Of a DNA stretch of 64,000 nt, positions 45,701 to 60,774 are shown piece after piece (the stretch's first letter is position 1; every line of letters starts with the position of its first letter). Under the pieces are notes generated by a model. The model searched no databases. It had not been told where the DNA came from and worked only from the letters and a program-made list of their open reading frames with translations. Origin of the DNA: Apostichopus japonicus (lineage: Eukaryota; Echinodermata; Holothuroidea; Aspidochirotida; Stichopodidae). Location: assembly GCF_037975245.1 (NCBI RefSeq), contig NC_092583.1:13421764-13485763 (forward strand), in the 5' to 3' direction. Both the position numbers and the translations under genes were made by a program.

Positions 45701-48700
45701 TAAAAAATATCAAAACCAATACAAACGAACTTAGCATGTCAGCAAAGTTGAAATCACTAATCAGTGTAGTGTGCAAAGTTGAGTGAGAAAGGTGGAGGGG
45801 GGGGGGTGGAAGGGGAAAGAAGAAGGGGTGTTCATAAAATGTTCAGTTAGGAAGAGTCAAATCACTCCTACAGCCCTAGGATGCCCTTATCTTCATAAGT
45901 CAACAGAAAGTTACATCCCCTCCACCCCAGTCCCTCCCCTTCCCCCTTCATTGAAATCCTTTGTATTGATCTCACTGTCACAACTAAGTGCTAACATACA
46001 TGTAAATATTGCAACATAAAAGGGAGATATGTGTACTCACAAAGTAAGCATGGCTATATTTATGTGAAGTTTATTTTCTTTTTGCATTCACAGCCTATCC
46101 CGATTGTACCGAGGAAGAATTTAGCTGTGGAAACGGAAAATGCATTTCACGAGACCTGATGTGCGATGGCTCAAATGACTGTCAAGATGGCAGCGACGAA
46201 ACAGAATATTTATGCCGTAAGAGGAAATATGAAATGAATTTCATTGATCCTGGTAATAGATGATTGTTGCCAAGTTTGTGGTAGTAATCATTAATCAATA
46301 ATTCAAAGGAACCTTCAACCGGTCAATTTATGTTTCGGTACAAATTAATTTCAATGCAATATTACTACTATATTTCTGTTAAAAACAAACCTCACTTATC
46401 TACAAATCTACTATTTTGGTACTAATTTGTTTTCTTAAACCATTATCTACATAAATCATTCTCCCCCTTTTTAAACCCTATGCTTGATTTTTCTAACAAT
46501 GATTAAATTCTTTGTTTTTCAGTTATTGCTTTTGTAGTTTGGGTCTTTAGTTTCCTATTATTTTGTAAAATTATGTTTGACATATTTAGTGGACTACTTT
46601 TAAAACTAAAATTATTGTTATGCAAAAGAAAGAAACATGTATGATAGGATAGGGTTTTACACTTCACAAGAAAGGATAACATCGGTCAGAGAAAAGTGTC
46701 CACACTGTATCGAATAATCCTATAACCTCCTCTCCAATAACTTTCTGAATGTAAAGGATGCTTGAAAAGCAGATCCACCAATGAAAGAGAGACAGGGGAC
46801 ATTACCCCTGTCTCTCTTTCTCACCACAAGGTGGTCCATTGTCTTCCCTGTTTCTGTTTCGTAACAATAGGATGCACAGAGTTTCAGTTTGAATGTGTCA
46901 GTGGAAACGTCAGTTGCGTTGTATTATCTCAGACGTGTAATGGCCAAGCCGATTGCTCTGACAACTCAGATGAACAAATGTGTGGTAAGTAAGACAATTT
47001 TAACAAATTCTCAGTTATACTTTAGGTTATGATGTACTGGTTTGTAAAAAGAAAATGATATGTTTGGTTGAAATTTCACATATCAAAATGCAGAAAAGAT
47101 TTGTTTTTTTCATGCTTGTATGTTGTTTTCCTATGGCAACTTTCCAACTTTAAAAGTGCCCCTTTAAGTATAAAAAATTTACCTCTATTTTGTAATTAAA
47201 GAGGGCCCTTTTGTTAAAGGTCGAAGGACACCTAGGGACAACATTGTCCTAGTCACTTTAATAGGCATTAAAAATTGTGAAATTAGCTGCAACTCCCATC
47301 AAAGATTGACCATTTAACAAGTATTTTCTTTAGTTCTGGTTTCATTTTTGAATAAACATTTAGCTAATTATATGTACATTGTTGATGTAAGGGAGTGACT
47401 GCCTTATTTCGCTGTTATGTTAAATTCCTTTGTTTTTACAACCTTTCAAGAACACTGAACATAAGTTTATGGGCCTACAGCATTATTTTTTGACATATTT
47501 TATTGTTTTCTTTGAAAAGAGGAACATCACATTATTCAAATGACATATGTGGGCTTGTAATTAGGGGTTAACTTATTGAGGGTTACAATAAGAAATTTTG
47601 ATGAGCACAACACTCTACGTCATAGTTGCACATATTAAATATTTGAGAGTTTCTCCAGATTTGTCAAAACTATCAAATGTGTATATCTTGGAAACAAAAA
47701 GGGCTTATCGAAAAATTTAACAAATTTTGAATGAGATTATCACACATAACAAATGTACTGAACATGGGGTAAATTGGCTAGATGTCCGTAGACCTTAATG
47801 GTGTATACACAAAGCAATGTAAACATATGACCAGTTATTGGAAGCAAATAATGAAATGTACAAGTCACTTTTTTGTTTATTAAATATGAAAATTATCAAC
47901 AAAAAACTGAACATGGCATTGATCATTGGAACACCCCCTAAAAGTTATGCTTAATATTATTGGATGTTGTCACAACCATACCAAGTTGTTATGCATCAAT
48001 AATCACCTGCTTTATTCTATTTTTTTATTAAAATTCTGAATAGCTACTACTTGCAATGCATGGGTGTGCGTAAACATGCCAGGGGTGGTTGTCATATTAT
48101 TTGATAAGCCCTTTCAGTGTATGAAAAATTCTGAGGTGTTGAATATTTGCACAGTGTCAAAACCAGGGCTACTTGCAATGGGTGGGTGTGTTTAGAATTG
48201 TTGAATGTAAAAAAAAGGCTGTGGTGGTTGCAAGTTTATTTGATAAACACTTACAGTATATGAGAAACCCTGAGGTGTTGAATATTTGCAAGTGTCAATA
48301 CTAGGGCTGTAGGCATGGGGGGAGGGGATCTTACCTCACCCACTAACACCTCTAGGCTTTACCCCACCCCACCCCCCAAAAGAAATTAGACTTTCTTTGC
48401 TAATGGCTCACACATATAGTAACACACACTAAAAATGCGAACTACTACATATGTCGTTAGAACGATGGAAATTATAGCACCATTTTTCAACTAAGCAAGT
48501 TTCATAGACACATCTTGTCCATCCTGAGAAGCCAGGATGCACATGATTTGTTATCCCCTCCCCCCCCCCCACAGAAATTCAAACTTTGGATACAGCCTTG
48601 GGTTGAGACTGTTTGAAAGTGACATGTAAACTAGAGGGGTGGCACATCAGTCATACTGGTTCCTCATGGAGGAAGGAGGAGGGGGTAACAGTGAAGGTGG

Positions 48701-51700
48701 TAGTATGGGAGGAACAATTTTAAGGAGACAATTCTGTGTAGTGAAGGCAAGTACTGCTGTAATATGTTTAAAATATATGTTTAATTATGTGAACAGATAT
48801 GAGCGACTGCAGCAGTTGCCCAGATCCCAATAACTGTGTAACTATTCCAGGCACCGCAAAGTACCAATGCGGTTGTGAGAGAGGGTATGTCCTCAGTGAA
48901 GACCAAACAAGCTGTGTCGGTAAGTGCATACTTTGATCTTAAGAGCATTGTTGTTATTTTATTTTATTTATTTATATTTTGTGGGACATTTGTCACAACA
49001 GATTGCTGAATAAAAGCAGTCCAAAATTTGCATGTGTGATCACACTAGTAGAGGTACAGCAGGGTACGTTGAAGGGTTGTGTTGGACCGGGGGAGGGGAG
49101 GTGTAAAGATACAAGAAAGAGTCCCAATGTTTTGGAGAGTTTGTAAGTTTTGTATGAATACAAGACAGGATCTTGCACATTTTTGTTTTCAGGCTGCATA
49201 GGAAATAAATCTTTTTTGCCTTGCAGTTTCACACAACAGGGACTACTGGTCTGCCAAGATATCTATTGAGAATCTCTATTGCCTGATATTTATTAAGCCT
49301 TGCTGCAAGGGAGTTTGCAGCTGCTGCAGCTTTTCATTTTGACAGTTCTGAACAAGATATTTATCTCAAAAATTGCTTTATTTTGGGCAATATGTTGGAC
49401 AAAACTTAGAAACGAACAATATGAAGTTCAGGCAACCTGCAGAGTTTTGTCAAAGATTTGATCTATAATAATGCTGGATTTAATTGAAAATGAATATATA
49501 CCAAAGCTTCACTCACATGTGGTACACATATAATCTAAACAAAGAGCAAGTCAAAGTTGAATCCCATGAGATCACCAACTAAGGTCAAACAGAGGCGTAG
49601 TTACTGGTTGTGTGTTTAATCATTGATATTTTTTTTTTTTTTTTTTTGCAGATATTAACGAATGTGAAGTTACGCCCTGGGTATGCAGCCAGTTTTGTAA
49701 AAACACTAATGGATCCTATACATGTCACTGTGTGCACAACTTTTTGTTGTCCCATGATAACAGTACATGCAAAGATAGATCAGGTAGGCTGTATAAAATA
49801 AGTACTATAATTAGTGATTTATCAATGGTGTAATATAAGTATCAGCTGATTTAAGCCAGCTATAGTCCTCCCTGTGAATATAAAAGGTATCCCTTATGTA
49901 TACTACAGAGAATGTAGTACCACTAGAGGAAATATAATATGACTGTAGGTATTGTAATATCACAGTAAATATATCTCAAAAGTAGTGATTTGTCAATGGT
50001 TCCCTATAAGTACCAGCAGATTTAAGCAAGCTAGTCCTTCCAGACTAATTATTATTGTATGGTATTTTAATATCACTAGATAATGTAATAACACTATGAA
50101 TAATGTATTGCCACTGTCTCAAGTGTAATTTCATGTAGATTATGCAACATCACTGTAGGTAGGCCTGCCACTGTAGATAACGTTATTTAATTTCTATAAT
50201 GTAAATATCACTTTAGGTAATGCAATGTGACTATATAGTTTAAGTAATATCTCAGAGGATATGTAATATCATAATGTAGATTATGTAATATTTCTGTAAA
50301 CACTGTAAAGACTGTATGTTTTCCTACCGAAAATAAAGCAAATTTCACTCCTCACCAGTACGTACTTAACTTTAACACAATTGTGTAGTATTTCTTTCCC
50401 ACCCCATCTCCCATCCCACCTATTCTACTCCCAAACGCTGAAAAGTAAGCTATATGGTTAATGGCAACAACAATGTTTAGATCATACATATATGTGTTGG
50501 TGCCTCTTTTGAACAGAAATGGACTTTTCAAGGCTATAAAGATGTTGTGACCTTAATGCAAGAAGATATTAAACAGTATTTTAAAGCATGTTTATGGAGG
50601 CCAATGGATCTCATTTTATTGAGGGGGGAGGGGGGGGGGTTGGGAAGTGAGAGTATTGTTGAAATCTCTGTAAATAAGGGAATGGTATTCTTTTGCACTA
50701 GTGTCTCCTGAAGATCTTGTTAATATGACATTTTACCTCCTTTTCAGGCGTGGATCCAGTCATCTTCTTCACCAACCGTCATTATGTCCGCAGTCTGAGC
50801 TTTGACCACAATGAGTACAACATTATCAATGATGAATTTGAAGTGGTCGTAGGTTTTGATTATGACTATCAAGATAAGAAACTATATACCCTCGATGTCG
50901 TCAGTGGCAAACTTGAGCGATTAAACATTAATGGTACCGAAAGGGAGACCATAATTGATGAAATACCAGGTGGGGAAGGGTTAGCTGTGGACTGGATTGG
51001 AAGGTACTACTAGTCTTTCTTTCACTGATTAGATGAAGAATATTTCTTTCTTTCTTCCTGATGCTTGATCAACCATTTTGCTAAAATGTAATAAAAGTGT
51101 TCATGAACAAAGTCTAAGAAAACTAATTTGTAAGCTATGAAATAATGTAGTTAGGCAAGTAAAAATTTATAAGTGTAAGATTGATGCTTCCAGAATATAA
51201 AATGCACACTTGACACAGCTTGTTGGAACTTCCATTTAATCTCAAAGGCAGGCCCAGGTCCCCTTTTCTGCAGTCTCTTTGGCACTTTAAATAATTGCAA
51301 GAAACAAAATTTTGCATAGCTTACATGGCTTCACACAAATGCTCGAACGTACATCAGGTGAAAGGTTGTGCCAAAATATGAAAACAATAATTCTGGAGAA
51401 GTAACTTGCCGTGTACAGTTTTATGACGTGTTACATAAAGAGATTATTTTGAGTATGCGTTGATATTTCGGTTACATTAGGTAGTTTAATTAGATTAACA
51501 AGTAGAATTCAGTATCTAGAAAAGCAGGTAGCACAATGGGAACAGGACAACAAGTGCAAATGTGCAGGAAGAAAGCAAAACAAATACAACAATAATGAAA
51601 TATCTGCAATCTTATCTTAGCAACTGATATAATGGAGAGTTTCCCTGTTATTTCTTAATGAAATCTTAAAATGATGTCTGGTGAAGAATGAAATGATGAT

Positions 51701-54700
51701 CTTTTACTCTTCTACGATTTTTAGAAAACTCTATTATGTTGCTGCTGACCATGACACCCTAGTCGTTGCAGAACTTGATGGCACTTACCAGAAAACCATC
51801 GTGAGCGTGGGACTTTTTGAACCAAGAGGTGTTGCTGTCCATCCATTTAAGGGGTACAATGTTTTTCTCTTTTTTTTCTCTTCGGTCACAATTTCAGGTA
51901 GCAGTGTTGTTACCAGTGGAAATTTTAGACACTGTTCATTTAAAGCCATTAGTGGAGTCAAAATTTATTCATAGTGTTGGAAGATGTCATAACTGGAGCC
52001 ACATTTGACAGTGCTTTTACTGTTTCTTGAATAATGCCACAATGCATCTAAAATTTACAATTTACAGTGTTGTTAATAATGATATAGTAACTGGAGTCAC
52101 AGAAAGTGTTACAAACAAATCTTGTAAAAATGATTAGATTTCTGTTCAGTGGAGATGAAAAACAATATTCGGAGCAAAACAGAAGTAAATGTGTTTTTTT
52201 AAAAGAAATGTATATTTGATGTTTCATAACTGTATGTTTATTTTTAACAAAAAAACAAAAAAAAACTCTTTGCAGGATTTTGTTCTTCTCTGATTGGGGA
52301 TTTGATGCCTATATCGGAAGAATAGCAACAGATGGCGAAGAGATCGAAAACGGCAGAATCCAAGACTCAAGAATCGTCTGGCCTAACAGCTTGAGTATCG
52401 ATTTCACATCACACAGGCTCTTCTGGACGGACTCTCACCTAAACTACCTCGCGTAAGTAGCTATGTTGAGCTATCAGAGACAAATTACCAATAAACTGTT
52501 GTCTTTTTCTTTCATCAATAAAAATATCTTTCCTCAGTTAATTGTGTCAGAACAGTGATGTGTCATTTGACTCAAGCTACTGTGGATAGTGAAGCATGTA
52601 AGGTATGTAATTTTCAGTACATACTATGTTCATCGGATAAATGCTAGTACAACCTGACCTTCCTTACAATTTTGTTTACATCCAAACAGTTTGTAGATGC
52701 ATTTAATGCAGTGAATTTAAATTTTTTTTTACTGTTGTTAAATGTAAAGTAACTGGGATTGTCCTTGGGTCATGAAGCCTCATATTAGATATTTTAATAG
52801 ATTGCCGGACACAAGGCCTGACCAGTTCGAGTGGGTCAAGGTTGGCTACATTCACTGAGGTCTGATTCAAGTAACGGTCGCAGACAAATTTGGGGAAAGG
52901 AATAGTGCATTCTCATATTTTCATAATATACTTGATTTAAGAAAGTGAAGACTTGAAAAAGAGGGTGGGGGAGGGAGGATCAATGATATTAGTATTATAG
53001 CAAGTTTTGTAGCACCCTACAAATTTGTTGGCAATATATGACTGTTTTTTTAGTTTTAATAGCTTAAGCTGCTGCTTCATGGAATTTTGTTGGGGTAATA
53101 TGACTGAACAAGTTGTGGTAGGAAACTCGCTATTTTCCACTCTACTTTTTCTTACATCCCCAAATATTTGGAATAACCCACAAGGATTCAGAGAGAGGAA
53201 GGATGACAAATGGTCCTCCTAGTCAAATGTCTTCTCTCTCTGCCAAAGAAACTGGAAATGGCACTGCCTTAGTACCTCCTCTCATTATTCTTGCCAGATA
53301 GATGCCCAGAGAAGTCTGAATAAATTGACTTTTCAATGCAGGTCCATAGCCAGACTAGGGCATTGGGGAGTTCCCAAATTCAGACTACAGTGCCCCCTCC
53401 CCCCCCCCCATTTGTGCCACCACCATGTTTACAAAACCTCAAGTTACAGGACACAAATATTGTGTCCTTCCTTTTACTGTTGGTGCCCCCACACTAACTC
53501 CTCCAAACTCAGAATTCCCAGAGCCCCACAGATCTTTTTCAAGTTATGTCAACTGTTTCTTAATCTTGTTTTACCGCCCTTCTTTTGATTTGACAGTTAC
53601 GCTGATTTTGATGGTAGCAATATGTTCATCTTATCTGGTTTACCTGCTGAAAGTACTTCACATCCGTTTGACATCGCTCTCTTTGAAGACTGGATCTACT
53701 GGACAGAGTGGAATTTTCCATCGATTCACAGAGCTAAAAAATTTACTGGTCAAGATTACGAGAAAGTTTTGGAGCTTGGTGTGCGGCCTTACGAGATCCA
53801 AATTTTCCATCCATCTCAGCAAACCCAAGGTATTCTGAAATATGTAATACTTTGGATTCTTTAAGATTATGAACAAAAAGATATGTATTTATTTTAAATG
53901 GCAATGGTGCTGATCGGAAAATCTAGAACGGTGCAAACAAGTTTGATCTCCGATATGCCATGACTTACTAAATGTTATGTCCAGTGGTGCAAAACCAGTA
54001 TTAAAAGGAAGGTCATACTTCTGAAAGCCACACAAGCTAGCTGTCTCAGACAAGACTTCTCCTGCTTTGTAATATGTTGCCTTCCTTTATCAATCAACCA
54101 TGATACTGAACCTACTGGAAATCATTTGTGGTTGTCAGAAGAAATGAATATTCATAAATGTGTGTGTATGTATGTATATATATACATATATAGATATATA
54201 TATATATCTATATACTTTTTACGAGCATGGGGCAAACAAACCAAAGGAACGATTATTTCTTTCTTGTTAATTTCATGACAAGTTCTGGTGCTTATATTTC
54301 CATTAACCAGTTTAGAAGTGAATATTTATTGGAGGCTTACAAACTTTATTTTTAATTTTTATACCAGCTACTGAAAATCCATGTGGTACAAACAATGGTG
54401 GTTGTTCTCACCTCTGCTTGATCGCCTACGGTGGCAAGGCATACACATGTGCTTGCCCAGACCTGTTCGTCCTTGAATCCGATAATAAAACTTGTAACGC
54501 TATATGTGACAACACCTATCAGCACTTCAAATGTGCAGATAATTCTAAATGTATTCCTTCGTACTGGAAGTGTGATGGTCAAACCGACTGCGCAGATGGC
54601 TCAGATGAAGCCGGGAACTTGAATTGTGGTTTGTATATTTTAATCCCTATCAGTCTGGTTCTCTGTATTAAACAAACATGCCTGGAAAGAATGAGGGGAG

Positions 54701-57700
54701 TGTAAGTGGGGGGGGGGCTACAGTCCTGGGCCCAGGGGCTGTTGGGAGACCAGGAAAATATGGGAGAAAGAAGTGTATTGTTCTCATTTTCTAAGGACAA
54801 ATACTAGAGCTGCAAGAAATTTTATTGCCTCCAAACTTCTATGTTATTAAAAGTCAGGTTAAATATAGTTGCCATGTGTTATTTTTGGTAATCCTTCTAT
54901 TAAAGATAATTAACTATTTGCACTCAATGCTTCAAATTTCTGTTTTGGAAAATTGTTCCTCTTATCCATCTCATTAATGTGTGCTTGAATATGTTAATTT
55001 TCTGTGATACAGATGTTCAGTGTGATCCAAGAACATTCCAGTGTGACAATCAGAACTGTGTGCTGCCAAATCTTATCTGTAATGAAGTAGATGACTGTGA
55101 AGATGGTAGTGATGAAAAGGGATGTGGTAAGTCATGAAGAAATAATTACAACAAAGGGAATTGATAAACAGGGGCTTAGCCGCAGGGGTGTGGGAGGGGA
55201 CTAGGTCCACCATATATTTGTCTCCCCCCCCCACATCTGTTGTTAAACAATAGCCATATTGAATGACCATAATGAAATATGAACAATGTTCTATGTAAAC
55301 CAGGATAATGTAAGGAAGATTATTGTACAATTCTCTTTCTGTTTGTTTGACCTTGGTTTGCAGTAGATTGGGTTCCTATTCAACTGCTCCTATTGCAATC
55401 TTCCAATCTACTGTGTTCTGATGACCTACTGCTCTTAGAGATTTCTACCCACTGTCTTCCTCCTGAGTCCAAGTTTTCTTCTTCATCCTCCTCTCATCCC
55501 CAATCCCTCACCCCACCCCTGATGCCTACTTCCTCTTACCTATCTTTCGTGGTTACATTGTTACTTCCTAACTTTTCTAATTCTTACAATGTAGCGGACA
55601 CAATCTGTCACCAGTGGGAATTCAGATGTAGTAATGGTCAATGTATTCATGAGAGACTGGCCTGTGACGGTCTAGATGATTGCCCTGACGGTTCTGACGA
55701 AAACTCGACAACCTGTGGTGAGCATATTAAGTAGATTGATGTGATTGGAAAGAGGAACTTGGGAGTTCTTAGAGATAATAAACAGCAACTTAAAGCTGCA
55801 ATTTGCATTGAAATTGCCTTAATTTGGTACCACACTCTGATATAAAGGTTGGATAATGTACCTGTCAGACCATGTTATTTGAGTTTTGTGAAAACCCTTA
55901 AAAGTACCCCTTTTTATAAATAACAAGTGCCCCATTTGGTATTATATAAACAGCCCTTTCTTTTTCAGTTATGTGATTAAAAGGTGCTCTTTTGTTAAAA
56001 TAATAGTCAAACACTGGAATTTGTGGTATGGAATGAACAGAGGATCCATTTGCGGAACATTTTGAGGTAACATTGTGGCTTGTCCTCTCAAATCAAAGTC
56101 ACACAATGTCCCACCGCCACTCAAAGCGTGTGTCACCCCCCCCCCACCCCCACTTCCCAACCCTCTTCGGCCACCCCTGTTTAGAATCAAACCAAGTTCA
56201 TTACATTAAATACTAGAAATATGTCTGTATTAGAATGTAGAATTAAATTAGTCACTAATTAGAAGTATAAAATCCAATGGTTGTAACCACTTAGATAGGC
56301 TATTAATAATGTCAAAATTTTCAGTGAAAATACATCAGACATAACGTTCCTAATTTGAGTTTTTCTACTGAAAGAGGCACTGATGAAATCATTTGGTTTT
56401 TTCTTTGTGTATAAGTAAGTTGGCCTGACGTTTCGGTCCTAGCAGGACCTTCTTCAGAGGCAACATTTTAGCCTCTGAAGAAGATCCTGCTAGGATTGAA
56501 ACGTCAGGCTAACTTACTTTTACAATTTGTCTTACACAGGCTCTTAAGTGGATAAGCAGTTTGCTAACATATTTGTTTTATTTTGATTTTTCTTGGTTTA
56601 TTTCCCCCCAGGTTCAAGAGATTGTGCCGCTGGTTACTTTCAGTGTGGTAATGGCCTTTGTATTCCAAGTTGGTGGTTTTGTGACCTCGATAATGACTGC
56701 GGTGACCATACAGACGAACCTCTGGATGTCTGCTGTAAGTTAAAATAAGAATGAAAACTTAAGAGCAGACTTATAAACTCAATAGATAAATGTTCTGTTG
56801 CAAAAGTACGACAGGGAGGCGGGCTAGGGGAAGGGGGTGGAGGTGGAAGCTATTAGTTTGTGTTGTTCTCATATTGGGATATCCCCAGATAAGAAGATAG
56901 AAGAGGGAGGGAGTTTTTTGTTTTGTTTTGCATGGTACATAGTGGTATAGACCGAGATGTGTGTGTGTGGGGTTGTGTTAAGATATGGGGAAGAGAATTG
57001 GAGAGGGAATTATGATTGTTCTGTGTTGTAAAAAGTAGACTATTGTTGTTATTGTATTGTTTACTTGTGGCATATACCCAGATGCAAGGATGGGCCTGCT
57101 GGTGTACCTCAGGTTTTGGTGAGTGCCATACTGAAAAATGAAGAGAAAGTAATGAACAGATACAAAATTCAGTAAAATTCTCTTTTATTGCTAGAAACAT
57201 TGCAGTTATTCAAGTTTTATCACTCTATGAGAATTAAAGAAGCTTTACAGATTTCAAAAACAAAATCGCATCGTAAAACAATATATAAATGTCACCCAGA
57301 TGTTTTTGTATTCATACCTAATCTTTCGAGGAACATCAAATTATTTGAGAAAGTTCAGCTCCCCCAAAAATGTATTTTTTTATGTTAATAAAATATAAAA
57401 TCATACCACAGTTTGTTGATGATAAAAAGGTCTTTCCAAAATGACCCTTAGAAAGGTAGCATTTTCTACATAATCTCTACTTTATTGTACAAAGATGAGA
57501 ATTTGTTGAAATTTGTTTTGGCCTGCAGATACCAGAACCTGTGAAGAAGGATGGTTTCCCTGTGACAATAGCTATAGGTGTATTCCATCATGGGCAGTAT
57601 GTTCCGGTGTAGATAATTGCTATGACGGGTCGGATGAAGAAAATTGCGGTGAGTTCTCTTAAAAGAAATCCCATTCCTGTAGAAATTTTCATTTTAAATA

Positions 57701-60700
57701 TTGTGAGGCAAGATGTGGTGCATTAAAACTTGTCTGCATCACTAAGGTAACCCCATCTTTGCTATGTTAAAAGATATCTTACAAGATGATAAACTTATTC
57801 TAAGGCACTTTGTCAAAATACATAACAAGCTAGAGCAGCTGCAAAATCCCCTGCAGCAAGGCTGAATCAATATCAAAGAATAGGGATTATCACACTATAC
57901 CAGCAGTGCCTATTGTTTTTCCTACTGCACTGCACTGCACAGCACAAAAGATTTCATCCTACGCAGCCTGGCTGCAGTAAGCTGCAGCCCCCTTCAGCAT
58001 CTTACTTTCACACAGTGCCTAACAAGTATTTTTTTGTTCTTTTAACAATTGCAGAGGTGCTACCATGTGAGGAGGGATATTGGCGTTGTGCTAATAATCG
58101 AACTTGTATTCCTGATCGCTGGCTCTGTAACTTCAGGGCAGAGTGTCCAGATGATTCTGATGAAGGAGCCACTTGCGTTGATCGTAAGCATAAAGGGGTG
58201 CTGGAAGAAGTTTCAAATGGGGGAAGGGGGAGGGGAATAATACCCTGGTTGATCAAATTTGGTTATGCGATGGACCAAATGGTCCATTGTTGTGTTATGG
58301 ACAGAGGCATAAAATGGAAGCGGTGTCTCACTACTTTCTAAGAATGAATGGGGAGGCCCTGGCCCTCCTCTACCATCAGTTGGGGTAATATTTTCTGTCT
58401 GGGGCACATTACCTACTTAGAGCAGACAGGGAATTCAGAAATTGGCTTTTATCGCACATAACTGTTCACCATAATCTACTACTTTACTTAAAGCAGGTGT
58501 TCGAGGTAAATGCATCTCTTGGACATGAAATGCTTATTACGTTGTTTTCAGGTTTTCAATTCCTTTTTCTCACATTTGAAGCCTTAATGATACATATTTA
58601 AAAAAAATGAATGAATTCTCCCTCAGAATATCGAGACTGCACCGAGTTTGAATACCGTTGTAACTCTGGCCAGTGCATTACAAGATACCGGCTGTGTGAT
58701 CAGGAAGCAGACTGTGAAGATGCTGATGATGAAGAGAACTGTGGTAAGGATCAAGGACATTTCCTTGAAAGAGACTAGGAGTAAGTGGTGGGTCCCAGAG
58801 TGGGGGGTGTGGGGAAGGGTGCTGTTAAACTGTTTATCGGTAGTCAGGCAGATATTACTATAGATATAATTACTTTGCAGCTGTCAAACTTCAATGGAAT
58901 CTCTTGTTTGCTCAGGTTAATCCTACAGTCTTTAGTAATGATATATACCAGTCATTTGTCCCTCTTCTTAAATACCCTATTTCTGTATGTTAACTTACTT
59001 CACTGAGAGACAGGATAAGTGGTCCATGGGATAGGTGGGAGGGGGTGGAGGAAAGATGTTGTGAGTTGGAAATGTTTGGCCCTATTATTCATGTGATGCT
59101 GATAGACATTTTTCCGTGTGGTAGACACCCCGTGGAAAGTATTCAGCTGTTGCTAGGGCTAGAACTTTAGAAGGGCTTGCAATTTCCTATTAGCCCAACA
59201 CAGTTTAAAATATTAAAGAGGCAACTGAAGGTCATAGTTACGGAAAAAACAAGAGTTCTCTTCTTTTTTTAATTTTCGTTAAGAAGAAGGCATAGGCTAT
59301 GCCAAACAAGCACACTGAAGCTAGGCCTAGTGTACGCTGAAGCAACAATGTAGGCTGAATGTAACGTTAAGCATACAGCATGCCTTGCCAACCTTGGGCT
59401 TACTTCATATCTTATGCAAATTGAATGTTCCTTGCATGGCCACGGATGTTGTTACTCATCACAAGGTAGCTCTTAGTACCTCTCTATTTTGGCAAATGGT
59501 TTTAAGGTCTGTTTTTAACTGTTAAACAGCCTAATTCTGGCGATGAAAAGAAGCTTTGCAAAATTATCCACTCCGTGGAACTTCAAACACACTCCACCTC
59601 CGTAGGTATCCGTATATCATCTTCTTCCCTATTTACTCTTACGTTTTCCTTTGCCTGTAATTCCTCTGCTGTGAATATTGGATCAAAATCATAAGGCTGC
59701 GGCCCTGCCATTGAACCTTCTTTGATTTATTTCGTTTTTGTTGAGAATTTCTAATGAAGCTGTTGTTTACTGACTGTGCTTTAGTACAGCATTTGTACGG
59801 AGAAAGCGCTACTGCTCGATTGAGTTGTTACCCCCTGAGGTCATCAAGATGGAATTTGCGTAATCAATGGCAGCTTAATGTACATTGTGGTTAGGCCTGA
59901 GGCCAATTTTCCTAGTGAGCATATTCAGTCCAACAGAAGGCGGTTAACTTAAAACTCAAATTTAGAGAGTTTTGAGGTTACTGAATAATATAAATTGTCT
60001 TTGATCCCTGCCTTCATTATTCCTTTAACAAATTTACAAATGCCAGAATGTTAATTTTTTCTAATATTTGATAAATAAAATAAATTCATCCTAACAATGA
60101 ACAAATCTTAATGTGTTATTGTTCCTGCACAAATTCAGGGAATCACACCTGCCAAACTGGCTACTTCCAGTGTACAACTTCTGGTCACTGCATCAATGAA
60201 GAACTCATGTGCGATGGAGATGCACACTGTCCCGACTTGTCAGATGAAATCGGTTGTCGTAAGTATTAATAATTGTAGCTATTAAAGGTTATTGGCGCTA
60301 ATTTTAATAGCATCCCATAATTTGCTAAAAGTCTATAAAAGCAATTTTTAACTCTCCAAATTATTCCAAGGCATTGAGGTGTGTTCAGTTTAGACATTTA
60401 ATGTCTCAGAGAGGTCGGTAGTAAAAGTGCTTGTAGAAAATGTCTTGAATGAGCTACCTTGAAAATTAAGATACCCTGTAGTCATAGTAGCCAGATGCAG
60501 ATCCAAAATTTCCAAAGTTGGTAATCCTTGTAACTAGATATGGAGGAAAATGCTCCCATCCCCAAGACCCATAAAAAAAATTGGCCCCAGCATCACAACT
60601 CCTCCTTGGTAGCAGTGGTGGTGGCAACAACAGAATTAGTAATACATGTTATGTTAGTTCAATGGTAGTTACTGATTTAAAAATTGTGACAGAAATTTAC

Positions 60701-60743
60701 TACTATATATATATATGTATACATATATATGTCTATATAAATA

Positions 60744-60774
<31 letters not shown>

